DNA of 64,000 nucleotides, taken from NCBI GenBank assembly GCA_003024785.1, contig PUQB01000092.1, forward strand, positions 62,001 to 126,000. The letters are read 5' to 3'. Both the position numbers and the translations under genes were made by a program. The notes beneath the pieces are model-generated. The model saw nothing but the letters and a program-made list of their open reading frames with translations, made no database searches and was not told the DNA's origin. This stretch comes from Selaginella tamariscina. Lineage: Eukaryota; Streptophyta; Lycopodiopsida; Selaginellales; Selaginellaceae. Below, piece after piece: positions 11,000 through 20,949 of this stretch (position 1 is the stretch's first letter; each line of letters begins with the position of its first letter).

Positions 11000-11260
11000 T
11001 ACCGGGTAACAGTCTTAAGGTAAAAGATTTAGAAATTAATACTAATGAAATGTAGACGACCGCGGGAGCTCTGCTAAACGTACCGGCCCGGGCATCATCG
11101 GCTGCGTTTAATCAGACTCTAGAGACACGACAAATGCTTAAGAATAATGCGTTTTGGAGATGGCTTTATCAAGTGTGTGTACTCCTGACAAAGATATAAT
11201 TCCAGACACTGTTTTCAAGTATATTTAAAATAACTAGAAAATTTAAAACTGCACTTTGGA
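11000..11260 (+). pseudogene. Scrambled fragments of the germin-like locus
   Basis: Three pieces of the 6.9-7.7 kb locus recur here. About 11000-11030 repeats the spacer near 6950-6993 in direct orientation. About 11035-11210 is an inverted copy of the last germin-like exon, reading on the plus strand GALLNVPARASSAAFNQTLE. About 11210-11258 repeats 7624-7668 in direct orientation (GTTTTCAAGTATATTTAAA). The mixed orientations mean at least two rearrangements. The last-exon copy has lost about 10 bp after NNAF, so its end is out of frame. Confidence 0.8.
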
Positions 11261-11280
11261 AGACCGGCTCTAACTTAGGA

Positions 11281-11520
11281 AAAGAGATACAACATAGTAT
11301 GTGGAATAGCTGCAGGATTACATTATTGAGTGGTACACAGGGATATAAAGCCCAACAACATTATGCTGGATGATAACTTCAATACGAGGATCGGGGATTT
11401 CGGACTCGCTAGGACCACTGCCGCCAGCGGCCAAACGAGTCAGATCGCAGGCACATTTGGTTACATTGCACCAGAGCTGGCTAGGACTTACAAACCAACT
11501 GTAACATCTGATGTGTCCAG
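11281..11520 (+). pseudogene. Lectin-type receptor kinase, kinase-core fragment
   Basis: One frame reads RYNIVCGIAAGLHY, then a stop, then VVHRDIKPNNIMLDDNFNTR, IGDFGLAR and GTFGYIAPELA. These are kinase subdomains VIb to VIII with HRD, DFG and APE intact. The wording is closest to plant L-type lectin receptor kinases. About three residues are lost at the stop, and nothing of the lectin, membrane or N-lobe parts lies upstream. After TSDV the expected YSFG is replaced by a CT-rich run. It is a relic rather than a gene. Confidence 0.75.
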
Positions 11521-11888
11521 GTTCTCTTTCTCTCTCTCTCTCATATACTTTGACAGCTTTGGAGCACGCAGTTTTGTTTAGAGATGATATATGCAAGATA
11601 AGCCAGAGCATGGGTTCAAAACAGTGTCTAGTGGCAGGGGAGAACGTGAGATGCTGAAACATCTTCTCAAGTGTCACCTCTTCATTGGTTTGATCTGCTA
11701 AACAACTGAACATTTTGAATAATTATTATTGATGACGTGTTTATACTGAGCACGATGTCACGTAATTAAAAAATGACACTAAGAAAGTCCCATTGTCATG
11801 ATGTGGCGAGGTACTAATTAGGACTTCCATAACCTCAATTCTCAGTGCTGTTAAGAACTTTCAAAATGCAATTTTGACTGAGCATAGA
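11521..11888. other. Spacer between kinase relic and TPR-CHAT gene
   Basis: Contains a (TC)n run at 11523-11541. A reverse-strand open frame across 11580-11710 has no recognisable domain. Presumed 5' region of the TPR-CHAT gene, but no promoter element is clear. Confidence 0.3.
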
Positions 11889-14829
11889 GAGTGCCTTTCT
11901 GCGGCAGTTTTTGATTAGTGATGTCGCAAGATCTGGGATGTCACAGGAGGATCCATTTGGGTGCTTGCCCATGCTCCAACACTGCCTGTACATTCCAGCC
12001 AGTGAGCAGCTAAAGATGAAGATCAAGCAGATGGAGAAAGCTGTATTGGCTCTAGATCAGGTAAAGACAGAGGATATTAATGTAGAGCTCGAGATTTCAA
12101 AGATTGAAAGCTGCAAATCCGAGTTTGAGAGAATCCTCTGCCTTGCCAAGGAGTACCCAGAAGTTCTACAGGATGATTATGTTCGATTACATATAGTGGA
12201 CAGAGCAAAGAATGTACTCGGTAAGTCTCTGTTAAGGGTCTTTATTATTTGAAAAATGCAGATGAGGTTCATACTGAGCTTGCAAAGCTCTACGTCCGTT
12301 TGGGTCTGGAAACCATGGACGACAAGTACATTGCACAGGCTGAGGAGCATCTGAAGCTTTGCATCGAGTGTGGTGGAGGATGTGCTGGATACTTTAATCT
12401 TGGTAGCTTTTACTTTGGGAGAGAGAACTACAAAGATGGTATTCGGGCACTCTGTGATGCTGCAAAGCTGGCTAGAGAAGCTAAAAAATACGATCTTGAA
12501 AAGAGGTGTTGGGGTGGCGTCCTCAGCAAGGTATACCTCTTGGAGTTCCAGGATCAAGTACAAGCTGCGAAGTGCATGATGTCAAGCTTGAAGTCTGAGC
12601 TTGACATATGCAGACTGACCGTCTTTGGGACACACAGGTCTGTCTCTCTGGGTGCATACGATCTATGCATCGTCCGAACATGGCGGCTAATATGCTGGTC
12701 GCTACGCCTCCAAAGGATAAGTTCACTGGGTCACAGACGCTAGCAGTTGCTTCTGCACATTACGTTTTAGCAAGTGCACTCTTGCTGGAGTCTCATGCCA
12801 TACCTAGTGAACTTCGCAAGCTTTTGAGCACATAGAGAAGGCCGTTGCTTTGTTACGTGGAGAAGGAATCGAGGAAAAGAAGCTTCTTTTCCAGTGTCTC
12901 TCAGTAAAAGCAACCCACATTCATGAACACGAAGAGGCTGTGAAGGCATTCCAACAATGCAGCTCTGTAGCTCTAACTGAGACTGAAAAGGTGGAGTGCA
13001 ACATGAACATTTGTATACAGGTAGGTCACTTTGACTCTGCCACAATGCTGCATCGGGCTTGTGCTAGAAAATGAGTGGAGTCTCAAGGGTCGAGTGCTTG
13101 TTGCCCTTGGAGAAGCTTGGATGGGAGTGGGGAGCTTCCGTTTAGCGGCGGAGAATCTGGAATTGCAAAGAAAATCTATGAAGACATACATATAGTCCCG
13201 AGGCAGCAGCCTTCACATACAAACGCCTCTGCACTGCTTATGAGTTCAGTGGACAAGTCTTTGCAGCATTTAACTTGGCGAGCAAATTCAATTCGTTCCT
13301 TAAGTGAGAAGGTAGTCTCAATGAGTACCGCCAACTTCTCCACCTCGATTTTGCCAACCTTTATAATTCAGTTGCTGATAGAGAAGCATGCAAGGACACA
13401 CTAAAACAGTTGTTAGCTTATCAGGAGGAAGTCAGGGATGGGAGACTCAAACGCGAAGTATATTTGGCGCTGGCAACTGCAAACCTAAACTCGAAGGCTT
13501 ACGATGAGGCGCTAGAAATGTTTGAACGTGTGGAGGAATTGATGTCTGGAGATAGCAGAGATGTTGGAGATGCAGATGTACATCTGGGCCGGGCTGCTGC
13601 TTACGCAGGCAAGGCCAGGGACGCTGGACTGCAACAGAAAGGACGATAATGAAATGCATTTCAACAAACTAGCACTTATACAGGCTGCTCGTAAAACCTG
13701 TATGGGACTTTATTGAGCCACACGACACCGTGGTGTTTGTACCTGATGGGATCTTGGCACTCTCTGCACTTTACGACGAGGTGGAAGACAAGTTCCTGGT
13801 GCAAAAGAAGAAAGTGGGGGTTGTTCCTTCTCTTCGAGTACTGAGAAGATGCTTGATGCAAGAGGATACATTTAACAAGCAGTTGCCTAATATCCAAGGT
13901 AAAGCTTTTGTTGCTGGCGACCCTGAGCCAATGGGTCTCAAGCAGGTTCCACTTCCACATGCCAGGGAACTTGTAGCGGTGTAGTTGTGTTAGCAACTCA
14001 TGGAGTGGTAAACAAGGTTTATCCTCACGGTGCTCTCGTGATGAGAGGAGAAGAACAGCCTGGTGGCGTTGACAAGGTTGTGTCTGCAACAAGGTTCGGT
14101 GATATAAAGCTCGCTCTGCAAGAAATGGCCATTTGCAACAACCAGGTTTTAACAGCCAAAGAGATTGAAGAGCTCAACGGTGGCAACCGAGCTGGACTAG
14201 TGGTTCTAAGTGCATGCCAAACGGGAGATGGCGAGGTTTCTAGTGAAGATTTTGGCCTGGGACGTTCAGTGCTACAAGCAGGCGCGGCATGTGTAATAGT
14301 CACACTTTGGAAGGGTCATGACCGCACTTCCAAGGAGCTCATGACTGGTAAGTATATATTAATATCTCCTTCCATTTTATATATTGCTGGTGTCACACAG
14401 GAATGTTCAAAGAGTTAAAAAACAAAGGAAACAGTATTGTCGCCGCCTTGAGACTGTCTATGTTAGACCTTATTGAATCTAAATATCCCATAAAGATGTG
14501 GGCAGCTGCTGTTGCATTTGGCTCACCAACTCTACGCTTGCAATATGAGCGGCATGATGATACCTTACTAGTATCCTCTCCAAGGAAACTCCTTAAACAA
14601 CTCCCAAGTGAGCACTTATATGAAGGCCAAAACATCCACTGTACTTCTATGGATGTGATATTTGTCAAGGGGTGGGCCTATCATTGCAAGATATGTAGCT
14701 CCACCACAAAGGTAAATATTTGCAATGTGTTTAATATGTGGTTTAACTCTTACATGAGCAGAAGGGCAAATGGAGCGTGCAGGCTTTGATGCACATCCCG
14801 CTTGTATATTTGGTCAGTGTGGAAGCTGA
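11889..14829 (+). CDS. TPR-CHAT protein: caspase-like peptidase with TPR-type helical repeats (frames broken)
   Basis: The CHAT domain is a clan CD (caspase-like) peptidase fold that often follows TPR repeats in bacterial and fungal effectors. From 11889 the frame reads FLISDVARSGMSQEDPFG and helical sequence, an intron at about 12221-12261, then TPR-like pairs such as AGYFNLGSFYFGRENYKDGI and LALATANLNSKAYDEALEMF. The CHAT part starts near 13685 (PHDTVVFVPDGILAL). It has the catalytic His in VVVLATHG (codon 13999-14001) and the Cys in VVLSACQTGDGEV (codon 14215-14217), then GAACVIVTLWKG. After an intron at about 14347-14401 comes MWAAAVAFGSPTL. A last small exon may end at 14829. At least seven frame breaks occur, near 12620, 12830, 13070, 13195, 13310, 13650 and 13980. 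Before ATHG some 40-60 residues expected between ARELV and the His strand are missing. Gene and domain are clear; integrity is not. Confidence 0.8.
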
Positions 14830-15013
14830 CCATTGTGGGGACGAACTTATCAATCTTTCCCTCATCTTGGCGATGCACCAGCGTACACCTCTGCGCTGCC
14901 ACCCACTTACGATGGCATACATTCTCAAAGATTAAGTACGTACTCTCTCCTGGATCAATTTGTAAACTCCTTAAATAAATGGACGTGGCTTTATATCCAC
15001 CGTTCAAAACCAA
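14750..15013 (-). CDS. Possible unknown 87-residue reading frame
   Basis: A reverse-strand frame starts MVLNGGYKATSIYLRSLQ and continues with coding-like text (RKWVAAQRCTLVHRQDEGK, then VPTMVSFHTDQIYKRDVHQ). It overlaps the proposed last exon of the TPR-CHAT gene on the other strand, so at most one is real. I do not recognise it. It could be a fragment of a gene or chance. Confidence 0.25.
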   Translation of the reverse strand: MVLNGGYKATSIYLRSLQIDPGESTYLIFENVCHRKWVAAQRCTLVHRQDEGKIDKFVPTMVSFHTDQIYKRDVHQSLHAPFALLLM

Positions 15014-15165
15014 ATTAATTAGTAAGCAATTTAAGATGCGATTAAAAATAGTTGATTACAATTTCAATTCACTTATAATATTAATTGCACTTATTATTAT
15101 AATTATAATTTATTATTATATACATATGAAAAGGTGCGTTAATCACAACTTCGGCATCCCAAAAT

Positions 15166-15345
15166 TGTTACGACCCATAACGAATTAAAAAATATTCTTT
15201 AAAAAGGTATAAGTTAGTATATTCCTGAAGAGTTGTATCTAGATCTAATCTAAGATAATTAAGCTTTTTGGGAGAGCAGAGAGACAGCTGAGGAAGTTGG
15301 GTGGTTTTGTGAGGGTCTCTAGTTTATATGTAGTGGTGCCTAACA
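15166..15345 (+). mobile_element. Solo LTR of the short-LTR gypsy family (same family as 52082-55852)
   Basis: The sequence runs from TGTTACGACCCATAACGAAT to AGTGGTGCCTAACA and aligns along its length with the LTRs at 52082-52289 and 55648-55852, with small deletions. It is flanked by AAAAT (15161-15165) and AGAAT (15346-15350), a five-base target duplication with one mismatch. No primer-binding site or internal sequence follows, so it is a solo LTR. It ends 3 bp before the ATG of the next gene, in the same orientation, so it occupies the place of that gene's proximal promoter and 5' UTR. Confidence 0.88.
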
Positions 15346-15348
15346 AGA

Positions 15349-16436
15349 ATGGACATCCCTATAGCAGTGATTGAGCAAAGCTTCAAGCTCATCAAGCAAA
15401 TCAAGGGCACTATTGGGGAACTGAAATCTGTGCCAAAGAATCTGGATGATCTACGACAAGAGGTAAGTCAGGTACAGAGTAGACTTGAAAAGTTGGAATC
15501 GGCAAGTGAAACTGTGAAGATCAGTCTCAAACCTATTGTGCGAGACCTTAAGAATGCACTGTCTGCGGCTGATAAAGAGATTCAAATACATTTCCTAAAG
15601 ATCGTTGGAACGTCTGGGAAGGAGTGAAAGCATGCTTTGGTCAAGGTGCTGCAAAGCAAAACAAACATGTTGGGGAAATTGCACAGCAGATCCACAAGCT
15701 CTCTGATACCCTGGATAAACAAATCAGTGCGCTAACACTGGTTACAGTCAGCGGTTCAACTCAGAAAGGACATGTAGAGAAGCCCCAAATCGTCAAGAAC
15801 CTGGATGAACTATGTAAAGACAACGGAGGAGAAAATCTGCAAGATATCATATGCGGAAATTCCGCCACGTCGGGACGTTTGACACGGGCCGCTCGAGAAG
15901 GAGGTCATGAAATCCATAACTACACGAAAGTCAGGTTCGAGATCAACGTTGACAAAAACTTTTTTTTTATGTCGTCAATTACGACAACGCCACTGGACAA
16001 ATTCCTGAACTGTTTCATCCCAATTATACTTCTGCAAACCATAGTCTTAGCAGGTACAGATTGAGTTTATTGCTGCCTTGTTTTAATGTTATGCTTTCAG
16101 TAACAATATACGTCATTTTCCGGATCAAGTCACATACAAGCGAGATCCGTCATGTTTTGTGATCGAAAGAACAGAGCCTACGTCTAGGGACATCAGATGC
16201 AAACAGTGTACTTTGTTCTGTCACCGGAAAAAATGCACAAAGGTGAGAGAAGAGTTTGTCTGTACATTCCTGATTCTCTCTTAAATGTGTACGCAGATAT
16301 CCCTCCTAGGCAGTTGACAATCGAAGATATTGAAGAGAAGATCAAACTAGAAGCCAAAGAGGAGAAACCAGACATTATAGTGAGGAGGTTTGTGTTCGAT
16401 GTAACCCGTGAAAGCAAGAGAAACCAGACATTATAG
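15349..16436 (+). CDS. RPW8/HeLo-like helical bundle protein with a DUF4384-like domain
   Basis: The N-terminus (MDIPIAVIEQSFKLIKQIKG, then LRQEVSQVQSRLEKLESA and SLKPIVRDLKNALSAADKEI) is amphipathic helix after helix with no signal peptide. It resembles plant RPW8 and fungal HeLo/STAND N-terminal bundles, which act at membranes in cell death. After one frame break near 15597 it continues RWNVWEGVKACFGQGAA and IHKLSDTLDKQISAL. A beta-rich part follows: KVRFEINVDKN, YVVNYDNATGQIPELFHPN, and after an intron at about 16050-16100, NNIRHFPDQVTYKRDPSCFV. This spacing recalls DUF4384, a small domain found beside caspase-like and CHAT peptidases in bacteria. Breaks lie near 15963 (T-run) and 16200, after which the frame reads TVYFVLSPEKMHKG and RQLTIEDIEEKIKLE to the stop. 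The start at 15349 is the first ATG after the solo LTR. Both domain calls are by eye. Confidence 0.55.
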
Positions 16437-16480
16437 TGATGGAGGTTTGTGTTCGATGTAAAGCCGTGAAAGCAAGAGCA
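16366..16480 (+). repeat. Tandem duplication of about 55 bp at a gene's 3' end
   Basis: AAACCAGACATTATAGTGA and its continuation (GGAGGTTTGTGTTCGATGTA, CCGTGAAAGCAAGAG) occur twice head to tail. The first copy is in frame (PDIIV, RRFVFDV). The second begins inside the last codons and creates the current stop, so the natural C-terminus may differ. Confidence 0.8.
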
Positions 16481-16489
16481 TAAGATTGT

Positions 16490-17249
16490 CTAGCTGAGTA
16501 TTGATTACTGGACACACCCTGTATGTATTGTAAGAGCACAATGTTTATTTACATTCTTGCACTCTTACAAAAGTGAGAGATGACACGATTGACTAATTAA
16601 ATCATTTTGAAGAAGGAAATATAAAACACGGTGTATGCATGCGTATTTTGAGATAATGTAGGCATCTACAACAATAATGTAGCAAACAGAGTGTGCGGAA
16701 TGTTTTCCATGGAGCTCTTCATGACAATGGACTACGTTGCTGCACTCAAGGCATGTGTGGGTTTAGTCACTGAGAAACGCTTGAACAGGCAGTTTTGTTT
16801 GGATCTACAGAGGCTTTGTTAATTGTGAAGAATATGCCGTTTGGGAGAATAATATCGTGTGGACCAGTGCGTTAGTGTGTGTTATCTACTATAGCATATG
16901 TGTTATATACATCCTCTGTACAACACGCACCCTATACATTTAGAGTGTCTATGTCCATACATAGTATTGTATGAATGAACAATATAAACATGAATGTATA
17001 TCAAAAGTAAATTTGCGCTTTTTTTCTTCTCTTTTTTCTCTTTCACTGAACTATCTTAGAGTTTATATACTTTTGGTATATTAAAATAATTAAAATAATG
17101 AAATGTTATATTATTTGAAATATAACCTACATATCATTTAGTGTATAAGCATGTATTACCACTCCATCAAGAGTTTCCATCCATACTGAGAATGCATTGT
17201 CAGATATATATGTCATTATATCTATCATTATATATTATTTAATAAACTA

Positions 17250-17280
<31 letters not shown>

Positions 17281-17560
17281 TGAACTTCACGTTCAGCTTG
17301 ATTGCAAACAACAGGAAATATAGGACACATTGTGTGTGGTGATTTGAAACTCAAATATACATTTATATTGCATTAGTATTTTCATATAAGTCATAGATAT
17401 TCTTATATAATGATATATTACATAATCACATACAATCAGAACACACCGAATATATAGCAAACTCCATACTTGTGTGTGTTAATATAAGTGGTAGTGAAAT
17501 CATGCACACACTACGCCTACAATCTGAATAAGTACATAGCAAACCATCTACATATATATT
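16490..17560. other. AT-rich intergenic region
   Basis: No gene can be supported. A less AT-rich patch at about 16680-16870 has no long frame. A (GTAT)n tract lies at about 17258-17280. The rest is AT-rich spacer. Confidence 0.5.
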
Positions 17561-17574
17561 TGTTACTAAAGCGA

Positions 17575-18737
17575 GCAAACAGGGACTGCATGTAGAACAG
17601 AAGTACTGGAATTTGGAGCGTCTCCTCTGGGGCTATAATCAGATTATGGTACTCCAGATGACCAGCATAAGACTGCGTTCGTAAGTCCATGGGGTGCTTA
17701 CACTAGAATGTTTCATAATATTATATGTTATATTCCTAGATATATATATAATGACAATGTTAATACTACATTCTCACATATTAAAAAATATCATAAATCA
17801 ATGATATGTTCACGTTTGAGCAAACTCATTAACACATGTTCCCAACTAATGCCTATTTAATTTTAATTGTAACCAATCTATCTCGTATGATTGAGTTATA
17901 TATAATGGATTTAATATCATAAACAATGTGTTATATCTAAAGTAAAGTTAAAATCTAACATAGTAAACTAATATATTTAGAATTTTTTGAATGTACATTA
18001 CATAAATATCTTTATAATATAGATCTAAAGTACCACAATGTTTAATATTTTTATTTTATTTAAATATTCAATTCTCAACATAAATATAATCTTAAACAGA
18101 TTTATTTAACCCATTTTGAGTACGTTAGTTTATTTCGTCGTGTCTGTGTCTGTGTCTGTGTCCGTGTGTGCTCGCGCGTGCGTGTGTGTCTGTGTGTCTG
18201 TGTAATATAATATATTTATTAAGCACTTACACCTAGCCTGGAGCTGATATTGACGATCCCACTACCAGGTTCATAAGTGGATGTGTTGCTTCGATCATTC
18301 TTTTGGCTCCGTAATAATTCGTTTCCAATACAGCCTTTGCCCCTTTAACTCTATCTTCATAACTCTTGCTTGTAATCCCGCATTATTATTTGTCGACCAA
18401 GTATATAGTTTCCATAATATACATATCGTAGATATTTTCATGTGTGTGTTGTGTGTGTGTGTGTGTGTGTGTAAATATTTGTCACATGTTTCAAGATAGC
18501 AATATTACCAATATCTAAGGCGCCGTATGTGTGTTGGAGCCAGCTCGCAGCATGGGGCACGGGATACATCAAGCCTGTGGAAGTCCACATGGATACCCTG
18601 AGAGCTTCAACTGCCTCGGCCCCTCTCTGCTCGTCTCTGGCAGTGAGTATAGTTGTGAATCCATGCTTTGCGAGCTTGACAATCTCGAAGCCTATGCCCT
18701 TGTTACTGCCTGTCACAAGCGCTACTCTCTTCTCCAT
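17575..18737 (-). pseudogene. Short-chain dehydrogenase/reductase (carbonyl-reductase type), broken
   Basis: On the reverse strand, exon 1 (about 18508-18737) begins [20 protein letters not shown], with the NADP-binding TGxxxGIG, then [19 protein letters not shown] and [11 protein letters not shown]. Exon 2 (about 18236-18390) has the NNAG motif, VKGAKAVLETNYYGAKRMIE and, after a frame break, SGIVNISSRLG, ending at a GTAAG donor. A further piece at about 17575-17705 (APEETLQIPVLL) resembles the SDR C-terminus. The family is that of plant carbonyl or salutaridine reductase-like enzymes. About 20 residues are missing in exon 1 (between EALR and AASWL), exon 2 shifts frame twice, and I find no YxxxK catalytic exon in the AT-rich 17.7-18.2 kb gap. 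Confidence 0.7.
18140..18215. repeat. (GT/CGTG)n microsatellite
   Basis: Runs of TGTGTC, TGCGTG and GTGTGTCTG lie inside the broken SDR region. Other GT tracts nearby are at about 18441-18472 and 18898-18912. Confidence 0.8.
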
Positions 18738-18739
18738 GA

Positions 18740-19380
18740 CAGAACTCTTAACTTTTCTTGTGTTTTAAACGTATGTTCTAAAGTCATGTGAGAGTAAAAG
18801 ACTTTGATATGGCCCCGTGTATGTCGTGTATAGTTTTACATTTCAAACTCATTTTCTTTGGCTTCTCGTTATGTGTGCCATGCGTCTTCAACACCCTGTG
18901 TGTGTGTGTGTGGTTTTGTCGTGATAAATATCTTTAAACTAATGGTACACATCACCAAACACCGTGTGTGTGTGTGATTTTCTGCTAATAAATAGTTCAA
19001 ATAATATTACACACCACCCAACACCGTGAAACCTGTGTTCGTGTGTGTGTGTGAGAGAGAGTAATTAGATTCACATGAGTCAAACATGGTCAAAACGAAA
19101 CTTATCCCGGAAACAGTATCGAAGTATCAGTCAAACAAAGGATTCTCTCTCTTTTTCTCTCACACACACGCATGTATAACGAAAACACTTCCTGACCGAA
19201 TTATGCATTCTTTGTCGGTACGTGCGTACTACGTAGTAGATCAACTTTAAGGAGTTTAATTGAGAACCAGGCACAATCACGCACGCATACATTCATAACA
19301 AGTATCAAGCTGAAATATTATTCAGGTAAAGCTAGAACATAGCACACGGGCTTTTCTAGGAACTACAACAGTAAGCTTAT
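18740..19380. repeat. Spacer with repeated GT-rich units
   Basis: Three related stretches each hold ACACC, then the GTGTGTGTG-type run, then a TTTTC/GTGATAAAT-type tail (about 18888-18950, 18958-19015, 19020-19060). They look like a decayed local tandem repeat. No gene is supported. Confidence 0.45.
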
Positions 19381-19389
19381 TATACTTTA

Positions 19390-19690
19390 AACGGGTATGG
19401 ACAAGAGGAAGAAACAGAATATCCAGGCATCCACAACCCAGAAAGATATCCACCTTCCGACGGTTGATCAGCTTGCATTCTCATAGACCTCATGCGCATG
19501 CGGCAATCGACTTCTAGTAAGACCATATTAAGCTTTGTATGTATTAATATAATATATAGATATACATATACATATACATGTATAATCATTTTTGAATAAC
19601 TATTTACATTATATATAAGATCAGCATAATATAGAGAATCAAGAATCAAAAAAAGAATTACAGACTTGAGGTTGTTGAAATTTGTTAGTA
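19390..19690 (+). repeat. Segmental duplication, copy 2 left block (partner 9700-10045)
   Basis: Direct-orientation match to 9700-10045. Here the exon-like part reads MDKRKKQNIQASTTQKDIHL and then PTVDQLAFS before a stop. The acidic frame (YGQEEETEYPGIHNPERYPP) is also open, so the true frame is undecided. Confidence 0.85.
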
Positions 19691-19834
19691 CACTTGTATA
19701 ATATACGTTATAATAATAATAAATAAACATATAATTTATATATAGCTTCTTTATAAGCTTAAGAATCACATGATTAAAAGGAAAAACATTTATTTTAATA
19801 TATGAAAATTGTCTTTTATAATGTGATAGATAGA

Positions 19835-20560
19835 GCAAAGGCAGTATGAAGAAGGAACTGAAGTTCGAACAGCATTTTTGGGTGTTGGAGTATACGATGA
19901 AGTTAACAGGCAGTCTTTAGAATGCTCTCAACAAGATAAATAAGGTTTTGTATTTGTTAAGCGCTAAAATAAAAATTAATTATTAACTAATTGCAACAAT
20001 GAATCTGGTTATTTGTTTATGTAGTTTTACAAATTGAAGAGAATGAACTTATGAGCCTGGCAGTTTCTTTAGATGCGCAAATGGAATCATTGAAAGCTCA
20101 TGTTATGCAGGGTTTTTCTCTGGTCTCTCTTTTGATTCGTACTCAGAGAATTTACGAAGACAAAGAGTATTCTCAGCAGTATATGAATGCGGTATTTCCC
20201 ATTTCAGGTACGTATAACATCTGTGTGTGCGTGTGACTCACGGGCGCACACACACGCTATCCTGAATTCACTGCAGTATGCTTGCAACCATAATGCAGAA
20301 CACACACAAGCTAATTTGAATTACTACAGTATGCTTGCAGCAATACTGCTGCACATATTTTATACGGTTGTAAACATATACTGCTGGAGAAGAACACGGA
20401 TAAACCAAACGTTTATTCTGGGGCTTAAAATAGGAACTGAATTAACATACCGTGACGGCAATGGATTAACTACTGTAGCATTAATCGGATGATTACATCT
20501 TCAAGTAACTGTGGGGTTGCACAGGACTATTCCACTCATCGTTGTATCTGTTAATTATAT
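19835..20560 (+). CDS. Unknown protein, exon fragments (copy 2 of the duplicated segment)
   Basis: Three coding-like stretches lie in order. The first (about 19835-19940) reads QRQYEEGTEVRTAFLGVGVY, then DEVNRQSLECSQQD. The second (about 20025-20208) reads VLQIEENELMSLAVSLDAQM, ESLKAHVMQGFSLVSLLIR and TQRIYEDKEYSQQYMNAVFP, and ends at a GTACGT donor. The third (about 20415-20480) reads LKIGTELTYRDGNGLTTVAL. Copy 1 has an insertion inside the second exon, so this copy is the better preserved. A helical, possibly membrane-anchored protein is suggested, but I do not recognise the family. Confidence 0.4.
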
Positions 20561-20670
20561 TATTTATACATATACACACGCATTTTCTCGGATTGTTTTG
20601 TTTTATATCAAAATCGACATGTTTCATATAAAATCTACAAAATTCAGCAAACACAAAAATAATAATTATT
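20090..20670 (+). repeat. Segmental duplication, copy 2 right block (partner 10300-10945)
   Basis: Direct-orientation match to 10300-10945, ending at CAAACACAAAAATAATAATT. Compared with copy 1 it lacks the inserted bases near 10345 and several short runs near 10690-10800. Confidence 0.85.
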
Positions 20671-20689
20671 AAAACTTATTTATATTTAT

Positions 20690-20802
20690 GTATAATATAT
20701 ATATATATATTATATATATATATATATATTTATATATATTATATATTATATATTATATATATATATATATATATTATATATTATATATATATATATATAT
20801 AG
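20690..20802. repeat. Long (TA)n / ATATTAT satellite tract
   Basis: About 110 bp of almost pure TA alternation with TATTA interruptions, followed by two (CA)n runs to about 20840. It is strongly self-complementary and prone to length change and assembly error. Confidence 0.9.
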
Positions 20803-20949
20803 CACACACACACACACAATTGTGATGACACACACACAAGTATACCTATACACGCATAGCTCAAAATGTAGGTTTGTATAAGCAAGTAAAATCAACTGTG
20901 TGTGATAATGTCTGTTTCCATTAGTTTGCACAATGGCCCCCTCTTAATT

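Noticed and set aside
11318-11713. Reverse-strand 131-residue frame over the kinase relic
   Set aside because: It is the antisense shadow of the kinase core and a CT-rich run. Only the plus strand shows HRD, DFG and APE.
19380-19838. Reverse-strand 152-residue frame
   Set aside because: It is mostly Tyr/Ile/Asn from AT-rich DNA. The plus-strand duplicate supports other frames.
20746-20931. Reverse-strand frame in the (TA)n/(CA)n tract
   Set aside because: Simple-sequence translation.
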